DNA from: Bacteroidota bacterium
GTDB taxonomy: Bacteria; Bacteroidota; Bacteroidia; Cytophagales; Cyclobacteriaceae
NCBI GenBank assembly: GCA_024280115.1
Contig: JAJRQT010000032.1
Coordinates: forward strand, 1 to 52,643
DNA length: 52,643 bases
Reading direction: 5' to 3'
Shown: in pieces, positions 9,228 to 18,125 of the stretch
How positions within the stretch are numbered: position 1 is the stretch's first letter
How the letters are laid out: each line of letters opens with the position of its first letter
Program-made: the position numbers and the translations under genes
The notes under the pieces: model-generated
Told to the model about the DNA's origin: nothing
The model's input: the letters and a program-made list of their open reading frames with translations, nothing else
Databases searched by the model: none

Positions 9228-9353
9228 ATGAAAATTAAAATTGCAATTGTCGCTCTTTTTTTGGTAGGTATGTTCGCATGTACACAACGAACCTGCCCTA
9301 CATATACTAAGGATGACATAAAAAAAACAGAGCAAACCGAAAAAGAGGTTTAA
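9228..9353 (+). CDS. Small lipoprotein, 41 residues
   Basis: The reading frame encodes MKIKIAIVALFLVGMFAC followed by 23 polar residues (TQRTCPTYTKDD and on). The N-terminus has lysines, a hydrophobic core and a lipobox (MFAC, Cys 18), which is a textbook lipoprotein signal peptide. The mature peptide is only 24 residues and has a second Cys. A -7 promoter element lies 31 bp upstream. The function is unknown. Very short lipoproteins of this shape (signal peptide, CPTYTK-like tail) are common and usually unannotated in Bacteroidota. The frame stops 6 bp before the end of the convergent response-regulator gene. Confidence 0.7.
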   Translation: MKIKIAIVALFLVGMFACTQRTCPTYTKDDIKKTEQTEKEV

Positions 9354-9359
9354 TCTGAA

Positions 9360-10511
9360 TTAACAATACTTTTTGACATCATTTGCGGTAATAGTATCAC
9401 CGCACATTATCACCAATCGCTCCGTCACGTTTCTGAGTTCCCGGATGTTACCGGTCCATTCAAATGATTGTAGAATATCAAGTGCTTTTCCTTCAATTGC
9501 ACTTTTCTTTGTTCCATATTCAGCGGAAATATCATTGAGAAATTTATCAACCAGTAAGGGAATATCATCTTTTCTTTCTCGCAGAGGGGGTACCTTGATT
9601 AATATCACGCCAATCCTGTGATAGAGGTCTTCACGGAAGTTTTTTTGCTGAATTTCGTCTTTGAGGTTTTTATTGGTAGCAGCTATTACCCTTACATTGA
9701 CTTTGATATCTTTATCGCCGCCAACCCTTGTAATCTTATTTTCCTGCAGAACTCTAAGTACCTTTGCTTGCGCAGATAAGCTCATATCTCCGATTTCATC
9801 CAGGAATATTGTACCGCCGTTTGCTTGTTCAAATTTCCCAATCCTTTGCTTAATTGCGGAGGTAAATGATCCTTTTTCATGACCAAACAACTCGCTCTCT
9901 ATGAGCTCAGAGGGGATTGCAGCACAATTAACTTCGATAAATGGATTTTTTGATCTTTTGCTTTGCAGGTGAAGCCATCTTGCCACCAACTCTTTTCCGG
10001 TGCCATTATCTCCGGTAATCATTACCCGGGCTTCGGTTGGTGCTACTTTTGCTATAGTTTCTTTTACGTCAATGATGGCATTGGACTCGCCAACTATATC
10101 AAACGTTTTGGATATTTTCTTTTTGAGAATTTTGGTTTCCGTAACAAGAGAAGATTTGTCCAGAGCATTTCGGAGAGCAATCAGCAATCTATTGAGATCG
10201 GGTGGTTTCTGAATGAAATCATAGGCGCCTTTTTTTACAGCCTCCACGGCTGTTTCTATAGACCCATGAGCAGAAATCATGATAAACTGTAAATCAGGAT
10301 CTATTTCCTGGGCTTTTTCCAACACCTCAATCCCGTCTAATTTCGGCATTTTTATATCGCATAAAGCAATATCAAATTTCTTTTTAGAAAGCTTATCTAC
10401 TCCATCCTGTCCGTCAATCGCTTCATCAACCTCGTATTTCTCATATTCCAGAATTTCCCGCAGGGTAGAGCGAATGCTCTTCTCATCATCTATTATTAGT
10501 ATTTTAGCCAT
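9360..10511 (-). CDS. NtrC-type sigma-54 response regulator without HTH domain
   Basis: The 383-residue protein has a receiver domain (residues 1 to about 120; acidic pocket D8/D9, phospho-acceptor D52 in ALCDIKMP, Lys in FIQKPPD). An AAA+ activator domain follows (Walker A GDNGTGKE at 167, Walker B FLDEIGD at 236, arginine-containing IRELRNVTERL near the end). The sigma-54 contact loop reads GSFTSA (214-219) instead of the canonical GAFTGA. The protein stops right after the AAA+ domain, so the Fis-type DNA-binding helix-turn-helix is absent. It should couple a histidine-kinase signal to sigma-54 promoters, possibly binding DNA poorly or via a partner. No kinase gene is adjacent. The start lies 16 bp beyond the 3' end of rnpB on the same strand. 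Confidence 0.88.
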   Translation of the reverse strand: MAKILIIDDEKSIRSTLREILEYEKYEVDEAIDGQDGVDKLSKKKFDIALCDIKMPKLDGIEVLEKAQEIDPDLQFIMISAHGSIETAVEAVKKGAYDFIQKPPDLNRLLIALRNALDKSSLVTETKILKKKISKTFDIVGESNAIIDVKETIAKVAPTEARVMITGDNGTGKELVARWLHLQSKRSKNPFIEVNCAAIPSELIESELFGHEKGSFTSAIKQRIGKFEQANGGTIFLDEIGDMSLSAQAKVLRVLQENKITRVGGDKDIKVNVRVIAATNKNLKDEIQQKNFREDLYHRIGVILIKVPPLRERKDDIPLLVDKFLNDISAEYGTKKSAIEGKALDILQSFEWTGNIRELRNVTERLVIMCGDTITANDVKKYC

Positions 10512-10527
10512 GATATTTTAAATAATA

Positions 10528-10970
10528 AGTGCAAAAGTATAAGCCGGATTCTGTACCGCGACCTACCTACCATAAGGCAGGCATTTCGAGGTTCTTATCA
10601 TTTATCTGGTCCCGATGTCGCCATCGGGATCAATCGATCTACCCGTTTTGCCAACCCTTCCGGGTAATGAGCGAGCAACCCATTTTCGAATAGAAAAGCA
10701 AAACCTATTTGATCTTTCAACCCGTAAGGTTTATCATGCCACCATTGTCACCAATGGTGCGGTGAGCTCTTACCTCACCATTTCACCCTTACCCCGACAC
10801 ACCTACCTGCGGCAGGCAGGTCGGGGCGGTTTGTTTTCTGTTGCACTTTCTGTCCCCGACAAGTCGGGGCCTTCCCGTTAGGAAGTACGGTGCTCTTTGT
10901 TGTCCGGACTTTCCTCCCCGATTAACCAGCCTTACGAATGGTTAGTCGAGGCGATAAGACCTTTTGCACT
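10528..10970 (-). ncRNA. rnpB: RNase P RNA, bacterial class A
   Basis: Read on the minus strand, the segment contains the universal 5' core GAGGAAAGTCCGGAC (complement of 10902-10916), the GTAAGGGTGAAA core with GGTAAGAGCTCACCG, and the 3' core ACAGAATCCGGCTTA (complement of 10540-10554). The ends pair as helix P1: AGTGCAAAAG/CTTTTGCACT at 10961-10970 and 10528-10537. The roughly 443-nt RNA is the catalytic subunit of RNase P, which trims tRNA 5' leaders. Helix P12 (10792-10827) is long and ends in a CCTGCC palindrome. A second extra hairpin of the same type sits near the 3' end (10561-10591). Boundaries are from P1 pairing and may be off by a few bases. Confidence 0.94.
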
Positions 10971-10982
10971 TTTAATTGTTTA

Positions 10983-11031
10983 TGAAATAAAAAACTCAAA
11001 CAAATTATCATACGAAAATTGTCTGAGTTTG
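10983..11031 (-). terminator. Intrinsic terminator of the 134-residue protein gene
   Basis: On the minus strand a hairpin pairs AAACTCAGACAATT (complement of 11017-11030) with AATTTGTTTGAGTTT (complement of 10992-11006), followed by a T-rich tract (complement of 10983-10994). It lies 19-57 bp after the stop of the upstream minus-strand gene and just before the 5' end of rnpB. It therefore isolates rnpB from that gene. Confidence 0.75.
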
Positions 11032-11049
11032 TATAAAATTATCGAATAA

Positions 11050-11454
11050 TTAATTTACGTCCAGCCCGGTTAATTTAAGCTCCCATTCATCGGCGAGCTG
11101 TGCGACTTCTTTTATGATTTCTTTCAAACCTTCTTCCTTTACAGTCTCCAAAAAAGTCGAACCTTCTACTTTTACAAAATCATCTACAATTACAAATTTT
11201 GCATGACAAGTCTTTGAATTTTCAATAATTAATTGCTTGCAATCAATGTTATCAGAAAATGGGCAGACTTTAGAGGAAAATTCAATACCTGTCTTATTAA
11301 ATTTTTCATTGTGTTTGATCACTCCAAGAACAGCCTGAAACCTGTTTTCTTCCAAAGGGACAATGATTACTGATTTGCTTTGGTCGTATTCCGAAAATTG
11401 CCCACCAATTTCTTCGGAAAATTTTTCCATGAATTCGTTAAAGTTATAATCCAT
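11050..11454 (-). CDS. Conserved hypothetical cytosolic protein
   Basis: The 134-residue protein has no signal peptide or membrane segment. Its alternating beta and alpha pattern, with the ending FLETVKEEGLKEIIKEVAQL then ADEWELKLTGLDVN, resembles small two-layer chaperone-like folds, but I cannot assign a family. It contains four cysteines (CPFSDNIDCK plus TCHAK), in a spacing that does not form an obvious metal site. A strong terminator follows it and rnpB lies beyond. It is separated from the upstream Smr gene by 108 bp. The function is unknown. Confidence 0.65.
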   Translation of the reverse strand: MDYNFNEFMEKFSEEIGGQFSEYDQSKSVIIVPLEENRFQAVLGVIKHNEKFNKTGIEFSSKVCPFSDNIDCKQLIIENSKTCHAKFVIVDDFVKVEGSTFLETVKEEGLKEIIKEVAQLADEWELKLTGLDVN

Positions 11455-11562
11455 CTGATTCCTATTTAGATTAAAAATATAAGTTGCCCGTTGTGAGCGA
11501 AAAATAATTATAAAAGTAAATAAAATAATATTGTGATCATTCCTTACGGTAAATTAGTTAAA

Positions 11563-12516
11563 CTAGAAATAGATTATTGTTGAGCCAAATCCTAATCTTT
11601 CTTTATCACCGTCTTCAAAATAATTTACCTCCTTCTTGGCGCTGAGCCTTTTATGAATCTCATTCCTCAAGACTCCGCTGCCGACACCATGAATTACTTT
11701 CAGTTTTTCTGAATTTGAAAGTAAAGCGTTGTCGTAGGCTTTTTCAAATTCCGACAACTGATGACTGAGAATTTCATGACTATCAAAACTTTGAGAAAAA
11801 TTTGAGAGCATCTCAATATGCAGATCAATTTCCTGGTAATTTGGTTGCCGTCTGCGCTCTTTATATTGATTAGGCTGTGCATTGCTTTCAAAGAGCTTTT
11901 CCTTTAATTCCTGCGGGTTTATCTCAATTCCCGGAGATTCTTCTATTTTGATGACTGCCAATTCTTTTTCAATACTTTCTATGTATGTGGTTATATTTAT
12001 CAGGTTTTTATCAACTCTCAGTTCCGTGCTTAATGGTATTTTCTTCAACTTAGTTTGAGTCTCATGAAATATTATCTGGGCGAGTAGTTTTTTAGATTCA
12101 TTGAAAATACTCGATGTCAATTCCCCGATCTCAATAGTTTCAAATCGTCTGCAAATACCAATAAATTTCCCGGAAATGGATTTTTTATCGTATTGGCTGA
12201 TCGAAAATAATACATCATCACCCGTATTGTTAATCAGGTAAGTCTGGAATAAGTTGTCATTTATTTTAAATAAACCAATAAAAATTCCCTTTGAGATATG
12301 ACCAGAAGGTCTCTTGTTTTGAACAGGAATTTCTTCCTTCTCCTCTTTATTAAAATTCAGATCCTCACTTTTGTCGATAACCACAACCTCGTTTTTCATT
12401 GTCGGAATAATAAATCCGTCTTCAATTTCAATTTCAACAATTTTATCTCCTTTGATATTTACAATGATACCCTCTTCGGTACCCCTTAATAACCTGACTC
12501 TGTCTCCAATTTTCAT
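11563..12516 (-). CDS. DUF2027 protein with C-terminal Smr domain
   Basis: The 317-residue protein starts with a beta-barrel segment (MKIGDRVRLLRGTEEGIIV). It continues through the DUF2027 region and ends in a Smr (small MutS-related) domain at about residues 225-317. Smr motifs are visible as EIDLHIE near residue 230 and VIHGVGSGVLRNEIHKRLS near residues 272-290; the HGxGxG loop is typical. Smr domains bind branched or single-stranded nucleic acid and some are nucleases, in DNA repair or ribosome rescue. This stand-alone architecture is typical of Bacteroidota. Its start codon lies one base after the stop of the DUF2279 gene, so the two are co-transcribed. The activity is not established. 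Confidence 0.88.
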   Translation of the reverse strand: MKIGDRVRLLRGTEEGIIVNIKGDKIVEIEIEDGFIIPTMKNEVVVIDKSEDLNFNKEEKEEIPVQNKRPSGHISKGIFIGLFKINDNLFQTYLINNTGDDVLFSISQYDKKSISGKFIGICRRFETIEIGELTSSIFNESKKLLAQIIFHETQTKLKKIPLSTELRVDKNLINITTYIESIEKELAVIKIEESPGIEINPQELKEKLFESNAQPNQYKERRRQPNYQEIDLHIEMLSNFSQSFDSHEILSHQLSEFEKAYDNALLSNSEKLKVIHGVGSGVLRNEIHKRLSAKKEVNYFEDGDKERLGFGSTIIYF

Positions 12517-12517
12517 A

Positions 12518-13420
12518 TTAAAAATATATCCAGTGAAAATTTATTTTATGCTTGCTGTTAAACTCCACTGCAGGTGCTGGGAATTTTATCATATCTGCAA
12601 TAAACAACAATGTTTTGACAAATTTTTTCTTTGTTTTTATATGCGAAAAATCAAAATCTATACCCACAAAATATTGCCTGTAACTACTGTAACCATTGGC
12701 TATATTATCTTCCTCCCTGGCATAGACCATGCCTTCAGCTCCGTAACCAAGGGCCAGGTTAAGCCAACTTGGTATTTTTTTGTTGTTATTGGCTATAGAA
12801 TAAATATCAAAAGAGAGCCAGTAAGTTTGCCCGTTATAATCTTTCAACAACTCTTCCAATAACTCGTTGCCCAGAACCTCGGGTCTTAATGGAGCAAATT
12901 CAGTTCTATGGAAGGAATATTTCATTTTCACTTTTTGCCCTTGCCACAACAGTTCCTGGGAAAGAAAAAACCCTGAGCCCAGTAGGTTTGCTGCAATATC
13001 TCCCCAGGAAAATCCATATTCTACGGCAAAACCATCCATTATTTCTATGGGAATCATAATGGCCTGGCTCATAACACTTCCCCAAATGGCCGATTTTTTT
13101 TCCGACATATTTGTCCAGAGAAAAAGTTGTTTACCTATTCTGCTCAACTGATAGGCCGAATAAAAATGACCAACTTTATCGACTTGATTCCATTGCGAAT
13201 TGTCATTGAAAAAATGAAAGCTGGTTTTGCCTTGCTCTTTGTACCACGCTTCATTCAATATTAATAATCCTGTACCATAGGCCGCTCCTGTGCCAATCAG
13301 GACTGTGTTTAATCGTTTTTTATTGACATGTGATGATGTGTCCTGAACAAAAGCAAACAATTTTATTTCTTTTGCAGAAATATAAAATATGATTGCAATT
13401 AGTATCGGCGTTTTGTACAT
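12518..13420 (-). CDS. DUF2279 family envelope protein
   Basis: The 300-residue protein has an N-terminal hydrophobic export signal (MYKTPILIAIIFYISAKEIK). The DUF2279 core follows, with WNQVDKVGHFYSAYQL (about residues 80-95) and FSWGDIAANLLGSGFF (about residues 140-155). These Asp/His-containing membrane-associated segments are characteristic of this family, related to YfiM lipoproteins. The C-terminal part has alternating aromatic residues ending HKINFHWIYF, suggesting a beta-strand-rich outer-membrane location. I chose ATG 13420 over a TTG three codons upstream. It is upstream of the Smr gene in one transcription unit, 121 bp after tamB. The function is unknown. Confidence 0.8.
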   Translation of the reverse strand: MYKTPILIAIIFYISAKEIKLFAFVQDTSSHVNKKRLNTVLIGTGAAYGTGLLILNEAWYKEQGKTSFHFFNDNSQWNQVDKVGHFYSAYQLSRIGKQLFLWTNMSEKKSAIWGSVMSQAIMIPIEIMDGFAVEYGFSWGDIAANLLGSGFFLSQELLWQGQKVKMKYSFHRTEFAPLRPEVLGNELLEELLKDYNGQTYWLSFDIYSIANNNKKIPSWLNLALGYGAEGMVYAREEDNIANGYSSYRQYFVGIDFDFSHIKTKKKFVKTLLFIADMIKFPAPAVEFNSKHKINFHWIYF

Positions 13421-13541
13421 GTTCTGCAAAATTACATATAACCCTTATACTTTGAAACAGTGGATTTTTCTCAATTATGATAATCCTTATTTTCGCATGA
13501 GGACACTAAAGGAATAATTTATTGTATTAATCTGATTACAT

Positions 13542-16500
13542 TCAGAATTTAATACCAGTTTCCTGACGCTGAGATATTTCTTCTACCTGGGGTTCTTCTT
13601 CCAATTCAGGGCTTACTCTTGGAGGGCGATTTTTGTCACGGGATTTCCTGAACATATTTTTAATTTCATCAAAGCTCTGGGTATGCATAATACTGAACCC
13701 CGCTGTTGTGGAGGTGCTCTTCAAGTTTGGATTCAGAGTGTTATAATTGGTTTTATTATAAATTTTAGCCCTCAATTTCCCATCGGGTGAAAGTAAATAC
13801 TCTACTGACCAATCCCCCAATATGCTGGCAACATTGGTGCCTTCCGTCTGATCGGTAAATCCACCATCCCTGGTTACGCGCAATCTGCCGTCTAAAAATG
13901 AATAAGACATTCGCAACTGAAAGGTATTGAATGCCTCTGCATCCAGTGAGCCGAGGTCAACATCAACAACCAGATTTTCATCAAATTGAGTAATCCAGTA
14001 GCTTATCTGGTTTGAAATAAATTCACTCACGCTGCGCTCTACGGACCCACCGACATTAAAGGCATTTTCTTCAATAAATTTCTTCAATATGATGAGGCTG
14101 AATACCTGTCTTTTTAATTCCTGTTCGTCAGTTGCAATTTTATTTTTAAAAGCAGTCATTTGAGTTTCTATCGAAACCCCATTATAGGTGGCATTCTTCG
14201 GATAATCTTCAACTTCGATATCAAATTCAATTTCAGGGTACATCAGGTTTCCCTTTATATCCAACAATACTTTTGCAGGGTATTTTCTGTTCAATTCAGG
14301 ATTAGCCTTTATATCCTCCTGTGTTACTCTTAGTATCGGGGTGAGCGAAGCCAATTGTCTATAACTGGCTTTAATATCTAAAATAGCAGCATAAGGATCT
14401 CCTATCCAGGAAATTTTACTATTTGGTTCAACATCAAATTCTTTATTAATGATATTGTATAAAGTGAAATTGTACCCGCCTTCGGTAATTTCATAATCAC
14501 CAAACATATTAAAGTCACCTTTTGTATCAATTTGTAAATTTAATTTACCGTTTCCTCTTCCTCTGATGATATCTCCGGCTGTGAGGTCGAATATAATTTC
14601 GCAATAAGCATCGGGCGTGATATCAAGATCCAGATTCAAATTAATTCCTGAAATATCCACCTTCTTCTCTATTTTTCTTTTATTTAATGCCATGGTATCT
14701 TTTACAGAAATGAAATTGATGAAATCTTCTTTAACTACTTCTGAACTCCCTTCGAGGGGGATGTAGAACTTGGTGCCTTTTTCAGAAATAGCTTTGGCGG
14801 AAATATTAAATATTTTTTCTTTCCCAAATATTCTTAAATCACCTGTGGCAAATGCAGTCCCGTAATACAATTGGTTATCCTTTGAAGTGGTATTTAAAAC
14901 AAGAAATTTTTTCATATCCCCGGAGAAATCATATTCAAGTTCTTTGAAGCCATTGTGAGTAATTCTGCCATTTATTATACCTTCATTATCATAGTTGTCA
15001 GTTAATATAAATTCCTTGAAATCAATGTAATTGTTGTTAAATATGACATCACCTTTTAATTTGTAGTGAGTTTTCAGGTAGTCGAGCGTAAATGCACCTC
15101 CATCTGTATTGCCGGTGCCATTTATTACCGGGCTTTTTATTTTACCTGAAATGGTAAATTCTCCATCTAAATTTCCGGAAACATCAGAAATATATTTATC
15201 GAAAAAAGGTTCAATTAAATTGAGATTTGTGTTGGTGAGGGCTGCTTTTAAATCGAGCTGGTTTGTATCATGTGTGGGAATTAAAAAACCTTTAATCTGC
15301 ATGGTTTGCTCTCCATTTCTATTCACATTAAGATTTACATCGAAAAGATTTGCTGAATTGTCAAAATCAGAAAAGGCGATAATATTGCCCACAAGAAATT
15401 CATTGATGGAAAATTCTTTGATGTTGATTCTGCTATTGATCTCTTTTTGTGTGAAGAAATTCTTGACATCAATAAAACCATTCAAAACTCCATCAATTCT
15501 TTTTGAAATGAGTGGATTGATGTTTTTCATATCAAAATTGATGATGGAAACAAAAAGATTTTCAGATGGATCTTCAGATAATTTACCATTAAAGTTGATT
15601 TTTTGGTCTTCATGAAAAAGGCTCAGGTTATTAATTTCATAGTCCTTTTTTCGGATAACAATGAGGTTGTCCTTGCTAAATTTCCAATCTTTTTCGATGA
15701 GCCTCAGCTCAGATGGAGCTAAGCTGATATTAGTAACGTCCGGTAAAAACTCAATTTTACCTGAAGTTCTGACATAGTTTGTAGAGTTGGATTGTTTTAA
15801 ATTAAAAAGAAAATCAATCGCATTACCTTCCCAATCAATCTCACAGATCAGTTTTTCGCTACTTTGTTTACCATTTATTTTTTGCTTCTCAGATTCAATC
15901 TGATACTGTGCATATACGAGTGTAGTGTCACTGCTTTTTTGTGTGTTAAATTCGATTATATTTTTTTCAAATGTAAATTTATCAATGGTTAAGGAATCAA
16001 AACTGCTCTTTACTTGCACAAGCTTAGTTGGCCCCCCTGTGAATCCGCCAATTATTTTGGTATTCTTAGAAAGGAAAAAATCGGGTAGAAATAGATTGAC
16101 AACTGGATTGATGTCCTTTAAATTAAGGTCATAGTCCAGATAATAAAAGTCGGAATAATTTTTTTTGTTATTGGCATAATACTCATTGATTTCTTTACTG
16201 TCATTTTTAAAAATCAATTTGTATTCAGCATAGACATTAACAAGATCCTGGAAAAATGTCGAATAATTAAAATCCCCAAAAACGTTTAAATCCAAATTAG
16301 GACTTCGCACAACCAGTGAGCGACTCAAAGAATCTTTTTCGGAAATAACTCTAAGCCTGTCGATGGTGAGTTCCTTATCTCCGTATTTAAAATATGTGTT
16401 GTCGAGAAATATGTCACCTAAAATCTTGTCCAGGCTCAACCCTCGCATATCTACATTCATAGTAGATCTTAGGAAGGCCGGGGTTTTCGTGATTCTTAGT

Positions 16501-18119
16501 GTATCTAAATTCGCCTTTCCAAGGTTAGCTTCAATCTGAATGATCTCCTTATCTTTATTGAGATCGATACTTGCCTTACCGTTAAATTGGAGGTTGGGAT
16601 CGTCAATGGTAAGATTCCCATTAAAAAACTGCTCGGCAAGAATGGCGTCCGTTTTTATATTGTGATAATCATAGCCTTTAATACCAACCCGCGTGATGTT
16701 TGACACAAGATCGAATCTTGCATCCTCACGGGAAAACCCCCTTCCATTTATACTGCCTGTGAGATCTACATATTGAAATGTAGCCGTATCTTCGAGCAAG
16801 AGACCCAGATCAAAATTTTTAGTTTTAAGCCTTCCCGAATAAGTGGTTTTACTATTGTTTTCCTTTCCTATTTTTAAATTTATATCAGTATCCAATTCTC
16901 CTATTTCGGTACTGAAACTGGCATTGCTTACAAAGTCGCCAGGGAATCCGGAAAAACCGCCATTAAATTTAATCCTTCCAAATTTCTTCAAGTTCTCAAA
17001 AGTTTCCTTACTCATATAGGAAGAAAAGTCATTTAACTGGACTTTTGCTTTGTTGACTTTAACATTTATAAAAGTCTCTTCAAAATTAGGCAAGCCGTAC
17101 ATGCTGATATAGCCTTGAAATTCACTATTTCTTCCCAGCTGAAGTGTAATATTTTTAGCGTTAAACCTGTTGATATACCCTTCGACAAATCCTTTTAACT
17201 TATAATACTCATCATATTTTTTTAATGCAGGAGCAAAGTGCCCCAAATCCTTTGAATGGATTATGGACTTTTTGATGTTTGCCGTGATCTTCACACTATC
17301 CACGAATTCTTTGACGGAAGATGGCTGCAAATAATTGAAGATCATTGATTGAGAAATAGTGGAATTGCCAAATTTTAGATCCATATTCTGAAAAACCATG
17401 GATTGACGGGTGTAAAGAAAACCCGTTCTTAATTCTTTTACATCCATTTGAGTAGCAGAATCTATACACTGAAGTTCTTCTACGGTGAATCCTATATTCC
17501 CAGGTTTAATAATGAAATTTCTGAGATCTGCCTCTATATTTTGCAAGGTGAAGTGATATTGATCAAATCGATGAGTAATAGGATCTCTATCATCCCGGTA
17601 AATTTTGAATTGCCCTCCCGTTAGGATTATCTTATCGGTTTTGAATATTCTCCCTTCCTTTTTAGGATCTTTTTTCAGCAGATGATTTTTTATTTCATCT
17701 ATAAAAAAATTTAAATTAAACTGACCTACTGGCGCATTTTTAAGCATTTCTACTTTTGCGCCCTGTAAAATTATCTTATCAAAATTAATGCTGTTTTTTG
17801 TAATCAGATCCCGGAGATTAAAATCCAGAATTACCCTGTCAGCTTGAATCATTTTTTTGTTTTTAGTGTCATACACAAGGAGGCCATTGATGAGGACAGT
17901 GTCGAACCATCTGATATTTATATACTCAAGATCAAGGTCGTGATTTATTTTTTCAAAGGCAGCATCTGATATTCTGTTGATTATTTTCGTTTGAACAGCA
18001 GGGATGCTGATTACTATGGAGGTGAGAAAAAGTAAGACAAGAAAGAACAAGGCAATTTTGAGGCTTATGCTCAGTAGCCGTTTTTTTATAACTTGCGCTT
18101 TTATATTTTTCTTGCTCAA
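13542..18119 (-). CDS. tamB: TamB/DUF490 family inter-membrane protein
   Basis: The 1525-residue protein has one N-terminal membrane helix (about residues 18-38, ISLKIALFFLVLLFLTSIV). A very long beta-rich AsmA/TamB-type periplasmic region follows, and then the conserved TamB C-terminal domain (about 1150-1480; LDIKGNLMYPEIEFDIEVED, then DLGSLDAEAFNTFQLRMSY). TamB-like proteins bridge inner and outer membranes and take part in outer-membrane protein assembly or phospholipid transport. The frame opens at a TTG and no ATG occurs early, so the start is TTG or lies slightly inside. The divergent tsaD ATG lies only 6 bp away, so its promoter must be within tsaD. The C-terminal end EISQRQETGIKF is charged and not conserved. 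Confidence 0.9.
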   Translation of the reverse strand: MSKKNIKAQVIKKRLLSISLKIALFFLVLLFLTSIVISIPAVQTKIINRISDAAFEKINHDLDLEYINIRWFDTVLINGLLVYDTKNKKMIQADRVILDFNLRDLITKNSINFDKIILQGAKVEMLKNAPVGQFNLNFFIDEIKNHLLKKDPKKEGRIFKTDKIILTGGQFKIYRDDRDPITHRFDQYHFTLQNIEADLRNFIIKPGNIGFTVEELQCIDSATQMDVKELRTGFLYTRQSMVFQNMDLKFGNSTISQSMIFNYLQPSSVKEFVDSVKITANIKKSIIHSKDLGHFAPALKKYDEYYKLKGFVEGYINRFNAKNITLQLGRNSEFQGYISMYGLPNFEETFINVKVNKAKVQLNDFSSYMSKETFENLKKFGRIKFNGGFSGFPGDFVSNASFSTEIGELDTDINLKIGKENNSKTTYSGRLKTKNFDLGLLLEDTATFQYVDLTGSINGRGFSREDARFDLVSNITRVGIKGYDYHNIKTDAILAEQFFNGNLTIDDPNLQFNGKASIDLNKDKEIIQIEANLGKANLDTLRITKTPAFLRSTMNVDMRGLSLDKILGDIFLDNTYFKYGDKELTIDRLRVISEKDSLSRSLVVRSPNLDLNVFGDFNYSTFFQDLVNVYAEYKLIFKNDSKEINEYYANNKKNYSDFYYLDYDLNLKDINPVVNLFLPDFFLSKNTKIIGGFTGGPTKLVQVKSSFDSLTIDKFTFEKNIIEFNTQKSSDTTLVYAQYQIESEKQKINGKQSSEKLICEIDWEGNAIDFLFNLKQSNSTNYVRTSGKIEFLPDVTNISLAPSELRLIEKDWKFSKDNLIVIRKKDYEINNLSLFHEDQKINFNGKLSEDPSENLFVSIINFDMKNINPLISKRIDGVLNGFIDVKNFFTQKEINSRINIKEFSINEFLVGNIIAFSDFDNSANLFDVNLNVNRNGEQTMQIKGFLIPTHDTNQLDLKAALTNTNLNLIEPFFDKYISDVSGNLDGEFTISGKIKSPVINGTGNTDGGAFTLDYLKTHYKLKGDVIFNNNYIDFKEFILTDNYDNEGIINGRITHNGFKELEYDFSGDMKKFLVLNTTSKDNQLYYGTAFATGDLRIFGKEKIFNISAKAISEKGTKFYIPLEGSSEVVKEDFINFISVKDTMALNKRKIEKKVDISGINLNLDLDITPDAYCEIIFDLTAGDIIRGRGNGKLNLQIDTKGDFNMFGDYEITEGGYNFTLYNIINKEFDVEPNSKISWIGDPYAAILDIKASYRQLASLTPILRVTQEDIKANPELNRKYPAKVLLDIKGNLMYPEIEFDIEVEDYPKNATYNGVSIETQMTAFKNKIATDEQELKRQVFSLIILKKFIEENAFNVGGSVERSVSEFISNQISYWITQFDENLVVDVDLGSLDAEAFNTFQLRMSYSFLDGRLRVTRDGGFTDQTEGTNVASILGDWSVEYLLSPDGKLRAKIYNKTNYNTLNPNLKSTSTTAGFSIMHTQSFDEIKNMFRKSRDKNRPPRVSPELEEEPQVEEISQRQETGIKF

Positions 18120-18125
18120 CGACTT

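Noticed and set aside
10532..10539. TACTTTTG (minus strand) as promoter of the response regulator
   Set aside because: It matches TAnnTTTG but lies in the 3' strand of the RNase P P1 helix, so the match is explained by the RNA structure; no -33 element precedes it.
15109..15615. 168-residue plus-strand frame inside tamB
   Set aside because: It lies antisense within a clearly coding, beta-rich TamB sequence and has no signal peptide, motif or promoter of its own.
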